DNA from: DATBGO01 sp963840095
Lineage (GTDB): Bacteria; Actinomycetota; Actinomycetes; Streptosporangiales; Streptosporangiaceae
Direction of reading: 5' to 3'
NCBI GenBank assembly: GCA_963840095.1
Contig: CAWIXN010000003.1
Coordinates: 124,001 to 188,000 of the forward strand
Length of the DNA: 64,000 nt
Part shown: positions 27,664-36,755 of the stretch, piece by piece
Layout: the number at the start of each line of letters is the position of its first letter
How positions within the stretch are numbered: the stretch's first letter is position 1
Notes under the pieces: model-generated
The model's database searches: none
Seen by the model: only the letters and a program-made list of their open reading frames with translations
Told to the model about the DNA's origin: nothing
Made by a program: the position numbers and the translations under genes

Positions 27664-30034
27664 GTGTCCACCGGCCGTGCGCGCAAACGCACCGCAGACA
27701 ATGCCCGGTCCAAGGCGAACGCTGACGACGCCCGCGGCCAGGCGGACGATGGGCGCAGCCAGACGAACACGGATGACGCCCGGGCCAAGACGGATGCGGG
27801 CGATGCCCGCAGCCAGGCGGGCGCGGATGATGCGCGCAGCCAGGCGGGTTCGGGCGATGCGCGCAGCCAGGCGGGTTCGGGTGATGCGCGCAGCCAGGCG
27901 GGCGCGGACGTTCGCGAGGATGCCCGCGAGCGCGGCAGGCGCGGCCAGCGCCGCGAGCGTGACAAGGCACGTAAGCCCGGCCTGCCTGACGTCGCAGCGC
28001 TGCTCGCGACCGCGGTCTCGGGCATCGGCGGAGCGGAGCGGCCCGGACAAGTCGCGATGACCGAGGCAGTGAACCGCGCGATCGAGACCGGCGAGCACCT
28101 GGCGGTCCAGGCCGGAACCGGAACCGGCAAGTCGCTGGCCTATCTCGTGCCCGCGGTCCGGCACGCGGTCACGAAGGACGCCACGGTGGTCGTGTCGACC
28201 GCCACGATCGCCTTGCAGCGCCAGCTCATCGACCGTGACCTGCCGCGCCTCACCAGCGCGCTCCGGTCCGTCCTCGGCCGGGAGCCAGTGTTCGCGATCC
28301 TCAAGGGGCGCCGCAACTACCTGTGCCTGCAGCGCCTGCGCGTGGGTGCGCAGGAAGAGCCGCAGGACGCGCTCTTCGATCCGCGCACAGTCTCGGCGAT
28401 CGGGAGGCAGGTGCAGCGCCTGCACGAGTGGGCGGAAACGACGAAGACCGGCGACCGTGACGAGCTCGTGCCTGGCGTGACCGAGCAGGCCTGGCGTCAG
28501 GTCGCGGTCACCGCCAGGGAATGCATCGGGGCCCAGCGCTGTCCGTTCGGCACCTCCTGCTTCGCCGAGCAGGCACGCGAGGAGGCAGGCCGGGCCGACA
28601 TCGTCGTCACCAACCACGCCCTGCTGGCCATCGACGCGCTCGAGAACTTCATCGTGCTGCCCGAGCACGACGTCGTGATCATCGACGAGGCGCACGACCT
28701 GGTCGACCGGGTCACCTCGGTCGCCTCCGCAGAGCTGTCGGCGACTGCGGCGGAGATCGCCGCCCGCCGGTGCGGCCGCATGGTCGAGGACAAGCTGGTG
28801 ACCAGGCTGAAGGAGGCTGGCGAGGACCTCGGGCGGGTCCTGGCCGAGGTCCCCGGCGGGCGCCTCGACGTGCTGGCCGCGGCGCTCGCGATGCCCCTGC
28901 AGTCGGTCTGCGACGCGGCCGGGGCCGGTGCCGCCGACCTTCGCAGCAGCGCTAGGAGGGCGGAAGAAGAAGAGCCAGAACGGATAGCCGCGCGCCGGTC
29001 TGCGCTCGCGGCGCTCGATGAGCTGCACGGTGCCGCTGACCGCATCCTCGGCGCGTTCGGCCCGGACGTCGCCGCGCGTCCCGACGTGGTGTGGATGGAC
29101 CGGCCGCTGGCCGAAGAGGCGTCCAGGCCGGCGACGCTGCGGGTCGCGCCGCTGCAGGTGGGCGGCCTGCTGGCCGAGCGCCTGTTCGGCCAGCGCACCG
29201 TGGTACTGACATCCGCGACCCTGGTGCTCGGCGGATCCTTCGAGCCGCTGGCCCGCCAGTGGGGCCTGCCCGGGGCCGGTGACACGGCCAGGGCGCACGA
29301 CCCGGCCCGCGCGGGTGACCCGGCCGGCGCGGGTGACCCCGCAGACGCGGACGCTGCCCGGCAGCACTCGCTGACGTGGACGGGAATGGATGTCGGCTCG
29401 CCGTTTGACCATCCACGCAGCGGCATCCTGTACGTCGCCCGGCGGCTCCCGCCGCCCGGCCGCGACGGGCTGCCGCAGTCCTACCTGGATGAGCTACGCG
29501 AGCTGATCACGGCCGCGGGCGGCCGGACGCTCGGGCTCTTCTCCTCGATGCGGGCGGCCCGGCAGGCCGCCGACGAGCTGCGCGGCCGGATCGATTACCC
29601 GCTGCTGTGCCAGGGCGATGATGCGACCGCCCAACTTGTCAGTCAGTTCGCCGCCGACGAGACAAGCTGCCTGTTCGGTACGCTGTCGCTGTGGCAGGGC
29701 GTCGATGTGCCCGGCCGGGCGCTGCAGCTTGTGGTGATCGACCGGATCCCGTTTCCTCGTCCCGATGATCCGCTGGCATCTGCCCGGCAGCGAGCGGTGG
29801 CGGCCCGCGGCGGCAACGGGTTCATGGACGTGGCCGCGGCCCAGGCTGCGCTGCTGCTGGCTCAGGGGGCCGCGGCTACTGCGCACGATGAGCGACCGGG
29901 GAGTGGTCGCGATTCTCGACCCGCGCCTGGTCACGGCGCGATACGGCAGCTTCCTGCGGGCCTCGCTGCCCCCGTTCTGGACCACCACCGATCCCGAGGT
30001 GGTACGCGGCGCCCTCCGCCGACTAGCGGCCTGA
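27664..30034 (+). CDS. DinG/XPD-like ATP-dependent helicase, frameshifted near the C-terminus
   Basis: The main frame holds an Arg/Ala/Asp-rich N-terminal repeat region, Walker A AGTGTGKS, four Fe-S cysteines (NYLC, ECIGAQRC, GTSC) and DEAH in VIIDEAHDLVD, typical of DinG-like superfamily-2 helicases. Near 29864-29875 the reading frame breaks: the expected tail (RLLRTMSDRGVVAILDPRL through PEVVRGALRRLAA, stop at 30034) lies in the +1 frame, while the uninterrupted frame runs to 30126 with unrelated sequence. The break falls in helicase motif VI (QGxGRxxR), where about two bases seem missing or one extra. GTG 27664 is chosen; TTG 27619 opens the frame. Confidence 0.8.
27800..27905 (+). repeat. 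In-frame 27-bp-type tandem repeats in the helicase N-terminus
   Basis: The unit encodes variations of DARSQAGSG and is present about four times, two of them nearly identical at DNA level. It enlarges a charged, probably disordered extension ahead of the helicase core. Confidence 0.8.
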
Positions 30035-30176
30035 CCCGTGACGGCGTCGCTCAGAGCACGTCGAGACCCGGCCGGGCCCGGCGGGCATCAGGCGGTCGAG
30101 GTGGCGACGGCAGGCCGGCCGGGTGATGTCCGATTCCCGCCAGCTTTCCGCGCGCCTGCCAGCAAGCATGAATGTC

Positions 30177-30695
30177 ATGACCACGCAAACCACGACTGCG
30201 CGCGCAGTCCAGATCAGCGCCATCCCGGCCGATGTGCTCAGCGAACTCCGGGTCCTCGACGACGCCGGTCACCGGATGGCCCCGTTCACCGACGCCGAGG
30301 GCGGCAGCCCGCTACGGTGCTGCCTGCGCCGGATCCGCCCGGGCGAGCGGGTGGCGCTGGTCTCGTACGCGCCGCTGCGCCGGTGGGCGCGGCAGTCGGG
30401 TGCCCGCGCCGGCGCCTACGACGAACTCGGCCCGGTGTTCATCCACCCGTCGGACTGCCGGGGCCCCGAGGCGGCCGGCTTTCCCGCGGAACTCGCCGGA
30501 GCGCACCGGGTGCTCCGCGCTTACTCACCAGCCGGCCACATCCTCGGCGGCCGGCTGGCGAGCGCCGCTGAGCTGGGCGATCCGGCAGCCGCCGAGCGGG
30601 TCCTCGCCGAGGTCCTGGCCGACCCGGCCGTAGCCGTCGTCCATGTCCGGGCCGTCGAGTTCGGCTGCTTCCTGTTCGAAGCACACCGACGCTAA
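30177..30695 (+). CDS. DUF1203 family protein
   Basis: A 172-residue cytosolic protein matching DUF1203: PLRCCLRRIRPGERVALVSY, GAYDELGPVFIHPSDC and the closing VVHVRAVEFGCFLF. Function is unknown for the family. Start ATG 30177 gives the family-length product; ATG 30168 and 30123 are in-frame alternatives and no clear ribosome-binding site decides. The last codons are part of a 15-bp direct repeat (TCGAAGCACACCGAC) that recurs just after the stop. Confidence 0.8.
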   Translation: MTTQTTTARAVQISAIPADVLSELRVLDDAGHRMAPFTDAEGGSPLRCCLRRIRPGERVALVSYAPLRRWARQSGARAGAYDELGPVFIHPSDCRGPEAAGFPAELAGAHRVLRAYSPAGHILGGRLASAAELGDPAAAERVLAEVLADPAVAVVHVRAVEFGCFLFEAHRR

Positions 30696-30723
30696 GAACT
30701 CGAAGCACACCGACACTCAAGCA

Positions 30724-30791
30724 CTTATACCGGATCTGGTGGTGCGGACGCGGTGAAATGCCTGAAATATCCTCACCAGATCCGGTACAAG
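30724..30791. terminator. 18-bp inverted repeat between convergent genes
   Basis: CTTATACCGGATCTGGTG (30724-30741) and CACCAGATCCGGTACAAG (30774-30791) are inverse complements at 17 of 18 positions, separated by 32 bases. It lies between the convergent DUF1203 and pirin genes, so a bidirectional terminator is possible, although the long loop also fits a small mobile-element remnant. Confidence 0.5.
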
Positions 30792-30867
30792 TCGGTCGGC
30801 TGTGGCCTGCCGGCTGTGGTCTGTCCGCTGTTGGCTGCCGGTGATCTCGGCTTTGGTCTGCCGGCAA

Positions 30868-31866
30868 TCAGAGCACGTCGTGGCCGGGGTGGGATTCGGC
30901 CGGTATCACGCGGGGCTCGGCCGGGATCGACCCGAGCCGCCCCGCCTGGTAGTCCTCGAACGCCTGGACGAGCTCGTCCCTGGTGTTCATCACGAATGGC
31001 CCGTAGGCAGCGACCGGCTCCCGGATCGGCTGGCCGCCCAGGACCAGTACGTCCAGGCCCTGGCTCGGGCCCTCGGCCCGGGTGCCGGCATCGAAGCTGA
31101 CGACCTCGCCGTCGCCGAACACGGCCAGCTGGCCGGTCCGCACGGGCCTCCGGGAGGTTCCGGCGGTGCCGGATCCGGCCAGGACGTAGCCGAGCGCGTT
31201 GAAGTCAGGCCGCCAGGGCAGCCTTAGCTGGGCGCCGGGCTGCAGGGTCGCATGCAGCAGGGTGATCGGGGTGTGGGTCACGCCCGGGCCCTGATGCCCA
31301 GCGACCTCGCCCGCGATGACCCGCACCAGCGCTCCGCCGTCCGGCGAGCTGAGCAGCGAGACCTGCCCGGCCCGGATGTCCTGATAACGCGGCGCAGCCA
31401 TCTTCTGCCGGGCCGGCAGGTTCACCCACAGCTGGAAGCCGTGGAACAGCCCGCCGGTCATGACCAGTTCCTCCGGGGGTTCCTCGATGTGCAGGATCCC
31501 GCCGCCCGCGGTCATCCACTGGGTGTCACCGTTGGTGATCAGGCCCCCGCCGCCGTTGGAGTCCTGGTGCCTGAAGGTCCCGTCGATCATGTACGTGACA
31601 GTCTCGAAACCGCGATGCGGGTGCCATGCGGTTCCCTTGGGCTCGCCCGGCGCGTAGTCGACCTCGCCCATCTGATCCATATGGATGAACGGGTCGAGGG
31701 CACGCAGGTCCACTCCGGCGAAAGCACGGCGGACCGGGAAGCCCTCACCCTCGTAGCCCGACGGGGCGGTCGTCACGGCCAGGACTGGCCGGTCATGCGC
31801 CGTGGCCGGGTCGGGCTCGGTAATTCTCGGCAGAACCAGGACATCGTCCACGCTGACCGCTGGCAT
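30868..31866 (-). CDS. Pirin family protein
   Basis: A 332-residue bicupin. The metal-binding cupin shows HPHRGFETVTY and GILHIEEP, giving the His/His/His/Glu iron set of pirins; the C-terminal cupin follows at about 190-300. Some pirins act as quercetin dioxygenases, others as redox-sensitive co-regulators. ATG 31866 has gaggagg upstream; the frame extends to 31980 without support. It is divergent from the second arsR operon. Confidence 0.9.
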   Translation of the reverse strand: MPAVSVDDVLVLPRITEPDPATAHDRPVLAVTTAPSGYEGEGFPVRRAFAGVDLRALDPFIHMDQMGEVDYAPGEPKGTAWHPHRGFETVTYMIDGTFRHQDSNGGGGLITNGDTQWMTAGGGILHIEEPPEELVMTGGLFHGFQLWVNLPARQKMAAPRYQDIRAGQVSLLSSPDGGALVRVIAGEVAGHQGPGVTHTPITLLHATLQPGAQLRLPWRPDFNALGYVLAGSGTAGTSRRPVRTGQLAVFGDGEVVSFDAGTRAEGPSQGLDVLVLGGQPIREPVAAYGPFVMNTRDELVQAFEDYQAGRLGSIPAEPRVIPAESHPGHDVL

Positions 31867-32005
31867 TGCGTCCTCCTCAGTGGCGTCTCGTGGGCAACAA
31901 CAATGATTGAACGTGCAACATTCCTCCGGAGGCCTCGGGCCGGCCCGGAGCCGCCTGATCGAGGTTGCATGCGCCGCCACCTCGGCGGGATCAGCTCAAT
32001 TTAAC

Positions 32006-32035
32006 TTGACAGCTAACTAACCGTACGGTTAAGTA
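32006..32035 (+). promoter_or_regulatory. Promoter with a 14-bp palindrome ahead of the second arsR operon
   Basis: TTGACA at 32006-32011 is followed 17-18 bp later by a weak -10 (TTAAGT at 32029-32034). Between and overlapping the -10 lies the perfect palindrome TAACCGTACGGTTA (32018-32031), well placed for repression by the ArsR-like product. The assignment of operator is inference. Confidence 0.55.
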
Positions 32036-32082
32036 ACAGGCAGAACTCGCCGTTCCGCAGCTCCTTGACCCTGGAGGCCAAT

Positions 32083-32553
32083 ATGACGGTGGCGGCTGAT
32101 CAGCTTGATGCCACCTTCACCGCCCTGGCGGATCCGACCCGTCGGGCGATCGTAGCTCGCCTTGCTACCGGGGACGCCACGGTCAACGACCTGGCGGCGC
32201 CATTCGCCATGAGCCTGCCCGCGATCTCCAAGCACCTCAAAGTGCTCGAGCGATCCGGCCTCATCTCACGGACCCGGCGCGCTCAGTTTCGCCCCTGCCA
32301 TCTTGAACGGGGTCAGCTCGACGCGGCCGTGAGCTGGATCGAGGAGCACCGGCGGATCTGGACGGAGCGCTTCGACAAGCTCGACGACCATCTGCGTGAC
32401 ATCCAGCGAGGATCACATCCAGCCACAGAGCTTCCGGGCACGGGGCTTCCGGGCACGGGGCTTCCGGGCACGGGGCTTCCGGGCACGGGGCGCCCAGAAG
32501 CAGAGCGCCCGGGAGCGCGGCTGCCGGGATCAGGAGGGCAGGCCCATGACTGA
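32083..32553 (+). CDS. ArsR-family transcriptional regulator
   Basis: A 156-residue winged-helix regulator (DPTRRAIVARLATGDATV, MSLPAISKHLKVLERSGLIS). No metal-site cysteines are present. The C-terminal 40 residues are a GLPGT-type repeat encoded by four exact copies of a 15-bp unit (32431-32490), absent from normal relatives. ATG 32083 follows ggagg. The gene overlaps the SRPBCC gene by 8 bp. Confidence 0.87.
   Translation: MTVAADQLDATFTALADPTRRAIVARLATGDATVNDLAAPFAMSLPAISKHLKVLERSGLISRTRRAQFRPCHLERGQLDAAVSWIEEHRRIWTERFDKLDDHLRDIQRGSHPATELPGTGLPGTGLPGTGLPGTGRPEAERPGARLPGSGGQAHD
32431..32490 (+). repeat. Four exact 15-bp tandem repeats
   Basis: CTTCCGGGCACGGGG occurs four times without change. 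It adds five residues per copy to the ArsR-like C-terminus without changing its frame. Confidence 0.95.
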
Positions 32554-33007
32554 CCAGCCTCCGGCGGGCGGCGAGCTCAGCTACCGCCGCGTCTTCGACG
32601 CCCCGCGCGAACTGGTCTTCCGGTGCATGATCGAGCCAGCGCACCTGACCCATTTCTGGGGACCGGCCGGCGTGAGCACGCCGCTGGCATCGATCAAGGT
32701 GGACGCGCGCCCGGGCGGCGTCTTCGAAGCGGTCATGGTCAACGACGCGGACGGGAGCCAGTACCCGATCCGGGCCGTCTATCTCGAGGTCGCGGAGCCT
32801 GAGCGGCTCGCGTGGGCCGAGCCCGCCACCGGTATGACGACCACCTCGACCTTCACCGACCTGGGCGATGGCCGTACCGAGATCCACATCCGGCAGGCCA
32901 ACGTGCCTGAATCCTTCCGCAGCCCGCAGGCGCAGGCCGGCTTCCTGACCTCGCTGGACCGCTACGCGACCTACCTCAGGGAACTTCACCGAAGGAGAGA
33001 CGCATGA
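32546..33007 (+). CDS. SRPBCC/AHSA1-domain protein
   Basis: A 153-residue AHSA1-type START-like protein (RRVFDAPRELVFRCMIEPAH, HFWGPAGVSTP, closing LTSLDRYATYLREL helix). It is coupled to both neighbours: 8-bp overlap with the arsR-like gene and ATGA overlap with the hydrolase gene. The frame opens at 32396, but that part is the arsR repeat read in another frame. Ligand unknown. Confidence 0.87.
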   Translation: MTDQPPAGGELSYRRVFDAPRELVFRCMIEPAHLTHFWGPAGVSTPLASIKVDARPGGVFEAVMVNDADGSQYPIRAVYLEVAEPERLAWAEPATGMTTTSTFTDLGDGRTEIHIRQANVPESFRSPQAQAGFLTSLDRYATYLRELHRRRDA

Positions 33008-33798
33008 GAACTGTCCGCTCCGATGACCGCACCGCCATCGCATACGACTCCGGCGGCGCGGGACCGGCGCTGATCCTGGTCGACGGCGCCATGTGCACCC
33101 GGGTGTCTGGCTCCAAGCCTGAGCTGGTCAAGCTCCTCTCGGCCGATTTCACGGTCTACAGCTACGACCGCCGGGGCCGGGGTGACAGCGCCGACACCCA
33201 GCCTTACTCGGTCGAACGGGAGGTCGCGGACATCCGGGCGCTGGCCGATGCCGCGGGCGGTACCGCTTACCTGTACGGTCATTCGTCCGGCGCGTCCCTG
33301 GCCATGGAAGCGGCTCTCGCCCTCGGTGCCGCGGTCATCAGCAAGCTCGCCATGTACGAGGCCCCCTACAACGACGACCCAGGCGCCAGCCAGGCATGGC
33401 GGCAGTACCTGGCGGACCTGACCGGCCTGCTGGCGACCGGCCGCGACGGTGACGCGGTGGCCAGGTTCATGACTCTTGTCGGGGTTCCGGCCGGCCAGAT
33501 CGAGGGCATGCGACAGGGGCCTGGCTGGGCGAGCCTCGAGGCCGTCGCGCCCACGCTGGCCTACGACCACGCCGCCATCCTGGGCCAGGACGGCTCGGTA
33601 CCCGTCTGCCGCGCGGCTCAGGTCAATATTCCCGTGCTGGTCCTGTACGGCACGGCCAGCTTCCCGTTCATGGCCGACACTGCCAGGTCGCTCAGCCAGG
33701 CGATGCCGCACGCCACCCTGCGCGCTCTGGACGGCCAGACCCACGACATGGACCCGGCGGCACTCGCCCCGGTCCTGGCCGGGTTCTTCAAATCCTGA
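33004..33798 (+). CDS. Alpha/beta-fold hydrolase
   Basis: A 264-residue hydrolase with oxyanion region LVDGAMC, nucleophile elbow GHSSGAS (Ser in the middle), and a C-terminal acid/His pair (PVLVLYGTAS, DGQTHDMDP). Substrate unknown. ATG 33004 follows gaaggagag and overlaps the previous stop. It is the last gene of the arsR-SRPBCC-hydrolase operon. Confidence 0.88.
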   Translation: MRTVRSDDRTAIAYDSGGAGPALILVDGAMCTRVSGSKPELVKLLSADFTVYSYDRRGRGDSADTQPYSVEREVADIRALADAAGGTAYLYGHSSGASLAMEAALALGAAVISKLAMYEAPYNDDPGASQAWRQYLADLTGLLATGRDGDAVARFMTLVGVPAGQIEGMRQGPGWASLEAVAPTLAYDHAAILGQDGSVPVCRAAQVNIPVLVLYGTASFPFMADTARSLSQAMPHATLRALDGQTHDMDPAALAPVLAGFFKS

Positions 33799-33833
33799 TG
33801 TGCATCACCTGATCGCGGCCCTCCACTTCTAAG

Positions 33834-34727
33834 TCACCGGCGCCGGTCGCAGTCAACGACGGTCTTCCTGGCGTCGAGCGCCAGAACCGCAAGGCTCGAT
33901 GGCGGGGCCGTCGTGTGCTGGCTGGTGAATCGCGCCACGGCGGTCCCGCTGACGACGGCCTCCGCGAACTGGTCGGTGCCGCCCCGGCGGCAGGCTTCGC
34001 CGTGGACGCGCAAGGTCATTCCGGACACGAACACGCCGTCAGCGCCCAGTCCTCTTACGGCCTGCTCCAGCCGACTCCGCGCGTCCTGCCTCACCGTGAC
34101 CATCAGCTCGGTGTAGGCCGGCACCTCCGCGTTCCCCGCACCCCAGCGACTGGAGCCGGTCATCAGGCCGTTGTCATGCAGCGCGGCTACCGATATGCCC
34201 AGTGCGATTCCGGTGGGCACCCAGCCGGCCATGACCAGCTTGGCGAAGTCCTGACCAGACAGGTCAGAGGCGAACGGGCGGGCCAGCGGCGGGCAGCCGG
34301 TGGCCCGCACGGCCGTGCCGATCACCTTGAACTCGACGGCCCCGGCCGTCAAGGTGTCGGCAGGGATCTCCCGGACCCGGACCGACGCGCCAACGACACC
34401 GTGGCCGCCGAGATCTGCGCACTCAGCGGCCATCCGGTCGATCGCCATCCGGCGGCTGTCCTGCAGCGCCTGGGCGATCCGCGCGGCCGGGCCAGGGACG
34501 CCCTGCCCGGACACGGCGGTGGGGTCCATTCCTTGAGCCTCCGGCGGCGCGTCCAGCCAACCCGCACCGGTCCCTGGGCAGCTGACTCCTGCGATGGCGC
34601 TGAGTTGGCGGACAGCGGCCCGGAATACCAGGCCGACCGGCTCGAATCCGACCGTCCTGATCGCGGCGAACCCCTCGGCTGACAGCGCGGATCCCCATGC
34701 TCCGCCGCCGCGCAACTCGGCCATCAT
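33834..34727 (-). CDS. Two-domain YbjQ-like (heavy-metal-binding domain) protein
   Basis: A 297-residue protein in which two YbjQ-type modules can be seen, each with a Leu/Val-rich core and GAxxV turn (GGHGVVGASVRVRE in the first, GADGVFVSGMTLRVHG in the second). Single-module relatives form pentamers; the function is unclear despite the family name. ATG 34727 has a gcgagg site; the frame extends upstream through low-complexity repeats to 34895. Confidence 0.68.
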   Translation of the reverse strand: MMAELRGGGAWGSALSAEGFAAIRTVGFEPVGLVFRAAVRQLSAIAGVSCPGTGAGWLDAPPEAQGMDPTAVSGQGVPGPAARIAQALQDSRRMAIDRMAAECADLGGHGVVGASVRVREIPADTLTAGAVEFKVIGTAVRATGCPPLARPFASDLSGQDFAKLVMAGWVPTGIALGISVAALHDNGLMTGSSRWGAGNAEVPAYTELMVTVRQDARSRLEQAVRGLGADGVFVSGMTLRVHGEACRRGGTDQFAEAVVSGTAVARFTSQHTTAPPSSLAVLALDARKTVVDCDRRR

Positions 34728-35219
34728 TGCCTCGCCGTTGCTCGCCCGTGGTGCTCGTACCTGGTGCTCGCCTGTGGTGCTCGCCCGTGGTGCTCGTCCC
34801 TGGTGCCCGTCCGTGGTGCCCGTCCGTGGTGTTTGCCCCGTGGTCACGCTGCGATCAGCATGGACCACGAGGTCCGGCCAGCGCCAGCGGCGCATGCGAA
34901 CGGGCCGAGGCCTTGTGAATTCGGGAATCCATCAGGAATTCCATGATGAATTCGGGAATCGGTAAGGCGGCAGCGTCGAGTGCTCTGGGCCGAGCTGTGA
35001 CTCTTGGGGCCACAGTGACAGAAGCGGTCCTGGACACGGCAGAGCACCCGGGACCACACACCCGGGACCACACACCCGGGACCACACACCCGGGACCACA
35101 CACCCGGGACCAGACCCAAGACCAGACCCAAGACCAGACCGGGGACCAGACCCGCGACCACATCGGGACGACACGCGGGACCAGCCCGTGGGTGCCGCTG
35201 CGGACGGCCACTGCTCGCG
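34728..35219. repeat. Intergenic region rich in tandem repeats
   Basis: No gene is supported. The left part (about 34740-34840) has degenerate 12-bp repeats (ggtgctcgtccc-like). CCCGGGACCACACA is repeated four times exactly at 35047-35102 with a partial fifth copy, followed by 12-bp ACCAGACCCAAG-type repeats to about 35160. The 19-mer at 34949-34967 recurs at 53042-53060. Confidence 0.85.
34949..34967 (+). repeat. 19-bp dispersed repeat, copy 1
   Basis: AATTCGGGAATCGGTAAGG here is identical to 53042-53060. The preceding bases hold a related half-copy (GAATTCGGGAATCC, 34917-34930), so the sequence seems to be part of a small repeated unit. Confidence 0.8.
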
Positions 35220-35945
35220 CTAGAGCGGGAGGCCTGCTTCCAGGTGCGCAAGGGCCGCGTCGATCGCCTCGAACATGTCCGCGTCCTGGTCCGCTTTCTC
35301 GGGCAGCACGGCCGCCATCATCACGCCGACGATCGCGCCGGCCAGGTTCCGCACCGCGAAGTCGTCGGGAGCGGCGCCGGTCCGCCTGGCCAGCGCGCTG
35401 GCCAGCACCTCGATCGACCTCACGAACTCATCAACCGCTCTGGCCCGGATCTCGGGCACCGAGAGAGTCATCTCGGTCGTCTCGCGAAACCGGGCCAGCT
35501 CCTCCGGCGTCAGCCCGGCGAAGGTGGCGGCCGCGGCCGCGCGCACCGCGGCGACCGGGCTGAGGCCGGCCGGCTGCGCGTCGAACGCCGCCATGGTGAG
35601 CACGTCGACGTCGTCCTGCAGGACGACGTCCTCCTTGGTAGGGAAGTAGCGGAAGAACGTGGCAGGTGATATTTCGGCCGCCGCGGCGATCTGGTCGACG
35701 GTGGTCGCCTGGTAGCCCTGCTCGCGGAAGAGCCGGAGCGCCTGCTCCCTGATGGCAGCGCGCGTCTTGGCCTTCTTGCGCTCCCTGAGGCCGACCCGCG
35801 TTCCGGGTGCGGCTGGCGTTGCGGATGCGGCTGATGTTCCGGGTGCGGCTGGTGTTCCCGGTGCGGCTCGCCTCCCAGGTCTAGGTCCGGCTGGTGTCCC
35901 GGCCCCGGGTCCGGCCCGGGTCCCGGCTCCCGCTGCCTCAGTCAT
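35220..35945 (-). CDS. TetR-family transcriptional regulator
   Basis: A 241-residue regulator. Residues about 50-100 form the TetR helix-turn-helix (RAAIREQALRLFREQGYQ, EISPATFFRYFPTKEDVV), followed by a helical ligand domain. The first 45 residues are an Ala/Pro/Gly/Thr repeat (GTPAAPGT-type) unlike usual family members. ATG 35945 is the first start near the family; the frame continues to 36146. The ligand and targets are unknown. Confidence 0.9.
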   Translation of the reverse strand: MTEAAGAGTRAGPGAGTPAGPRPGRRAAPGTPAAPGTSAASATPAAPGTRVGLRERKKAKTRAAIREQALRLFREQGYQATTVDQIAAAAEISPATFFRYFPTKEDVVLQDDVDVLTMAAFDAQPAGLSPVAAVRAAAAATFAGLTPEELARFRETTEMTLSVPEIRARAVDEFVRSIEVLASALARRTGAAPDDFAVRNLAGAIVGVMMAAVLPEKADQDADMFEAIDAALAHLEAGLPL

Positions 35946-36123
35946 GCTCGTTATTGTGCCCCGCGACTCTCGTGCCCGGCGGACCGCCAGCGCGGTATCG
36001 CGGTGAAAGGAACGCGCATGAATCTGGCATGAACTGCATATGGCCCCCGTTAGCCCGGCCATCGGGGCGCCGTCCATCGGGTTTACTTGAGTGCGAAAGC
36101 AGCCGTTCCCTAAGGAGTTCAAC

Positions 36124-36651
36124 GTGTCCGGCGTACGTCGCGTCATCGTAGGCGTGAGCGGATCACCAGGCAGTATCCAGGCCCTGCGCTATGCCGCGGA
36201 CCTGGCCAGGGCGCATGGCGCGGCCTTAATCCCGGTGCTGACCTGGCTGCCCCCGGGCGGCGACTTCGCTGATCGAAGCCGTCCGTCACCGTTCTTGCGC
36301 CAGCTTTGGAAGGACGCCGCATGGCAGCGGCTGTGGGACGCCGTGGAGCTGGCTTTCGGCGGGGTGCCAGCCGACCTGACCGTCCAGCCGCAGGTGCTGC
36401 GCGGCGAACCGGGCGCGGTGCTCACCGGCTTCCTCAGCCAGCCGGGTGACTTGCTGGTCATCGGGGCCGGACGGCGCGGCGCGGGACGGATGATGTCCAG
36501 CCGGACCAGCCGCTACTGCCTGGCGCACGCTCCGTGCCCGGTCCTGGCCGTACCGCCGCCGTCGCTGGCCAGGATCGGGCACGGCCCACGGGCCTGGGCC
36601 TTCCGGCATCGCCGCCTCGACCCTGAACAGGCGGCCCTGCGCGTGGACTGA
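36124..36651 (+). CDS. Universal stress protein (UspA family)
   Basis: A 175-residue protein with one Usp domain (RRVIVGVSGSPGSIQALRYA at the start, GDLLVIGAGRRGAGRM, CPVLAVPP near 140-148). The ATP-binding consensus G-2x-G-9x-G[ST] is imperfect, the last Gly being replaced in SSRTSRY. A 30-residue basic tail follows. GTG 36124 is preceded by aaggag at 8 bases; the frame opens at 36091. Confidence 0.87.
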   Translation: MSGVRRVIVGVSGSPGSIQALRYAADLARAHGAALIPVLTWLPPGGDFADRSRPSPFLRQLWKDAAWQRLWDAVELAFGGVPADLTVQPQVLRGEPGAVLTGFLSQPGDLLVIGAGRRGAGRMMSSRTSRYCLAHAPCPVLAVPPPSLARIGHGPRAWAFRHRRLDPEQAALRVD

Positions 36652-36755
36652 GACCCTGGAGGAGGCTGGATGACAGCCGACCACGGCCGGTCAAGCCGAC
36701 CGGCCGTGGCCGGGCCAGCTGAGGTCACGCTCAGCGACGCCAGGAGGCGGAAACC

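Noticed and set aside
34728..35219. Possible CRISPR array
   Set aside because: Repeats are 12-14 bp and directly adjacent, without spacers.
34943..35563. A 206-residue plus-strand frame (HTPGTTHPGPHTRD-type)
   Set aside because: It translates tandem repeats and then runs antisense through the TetR gene; no family motif.
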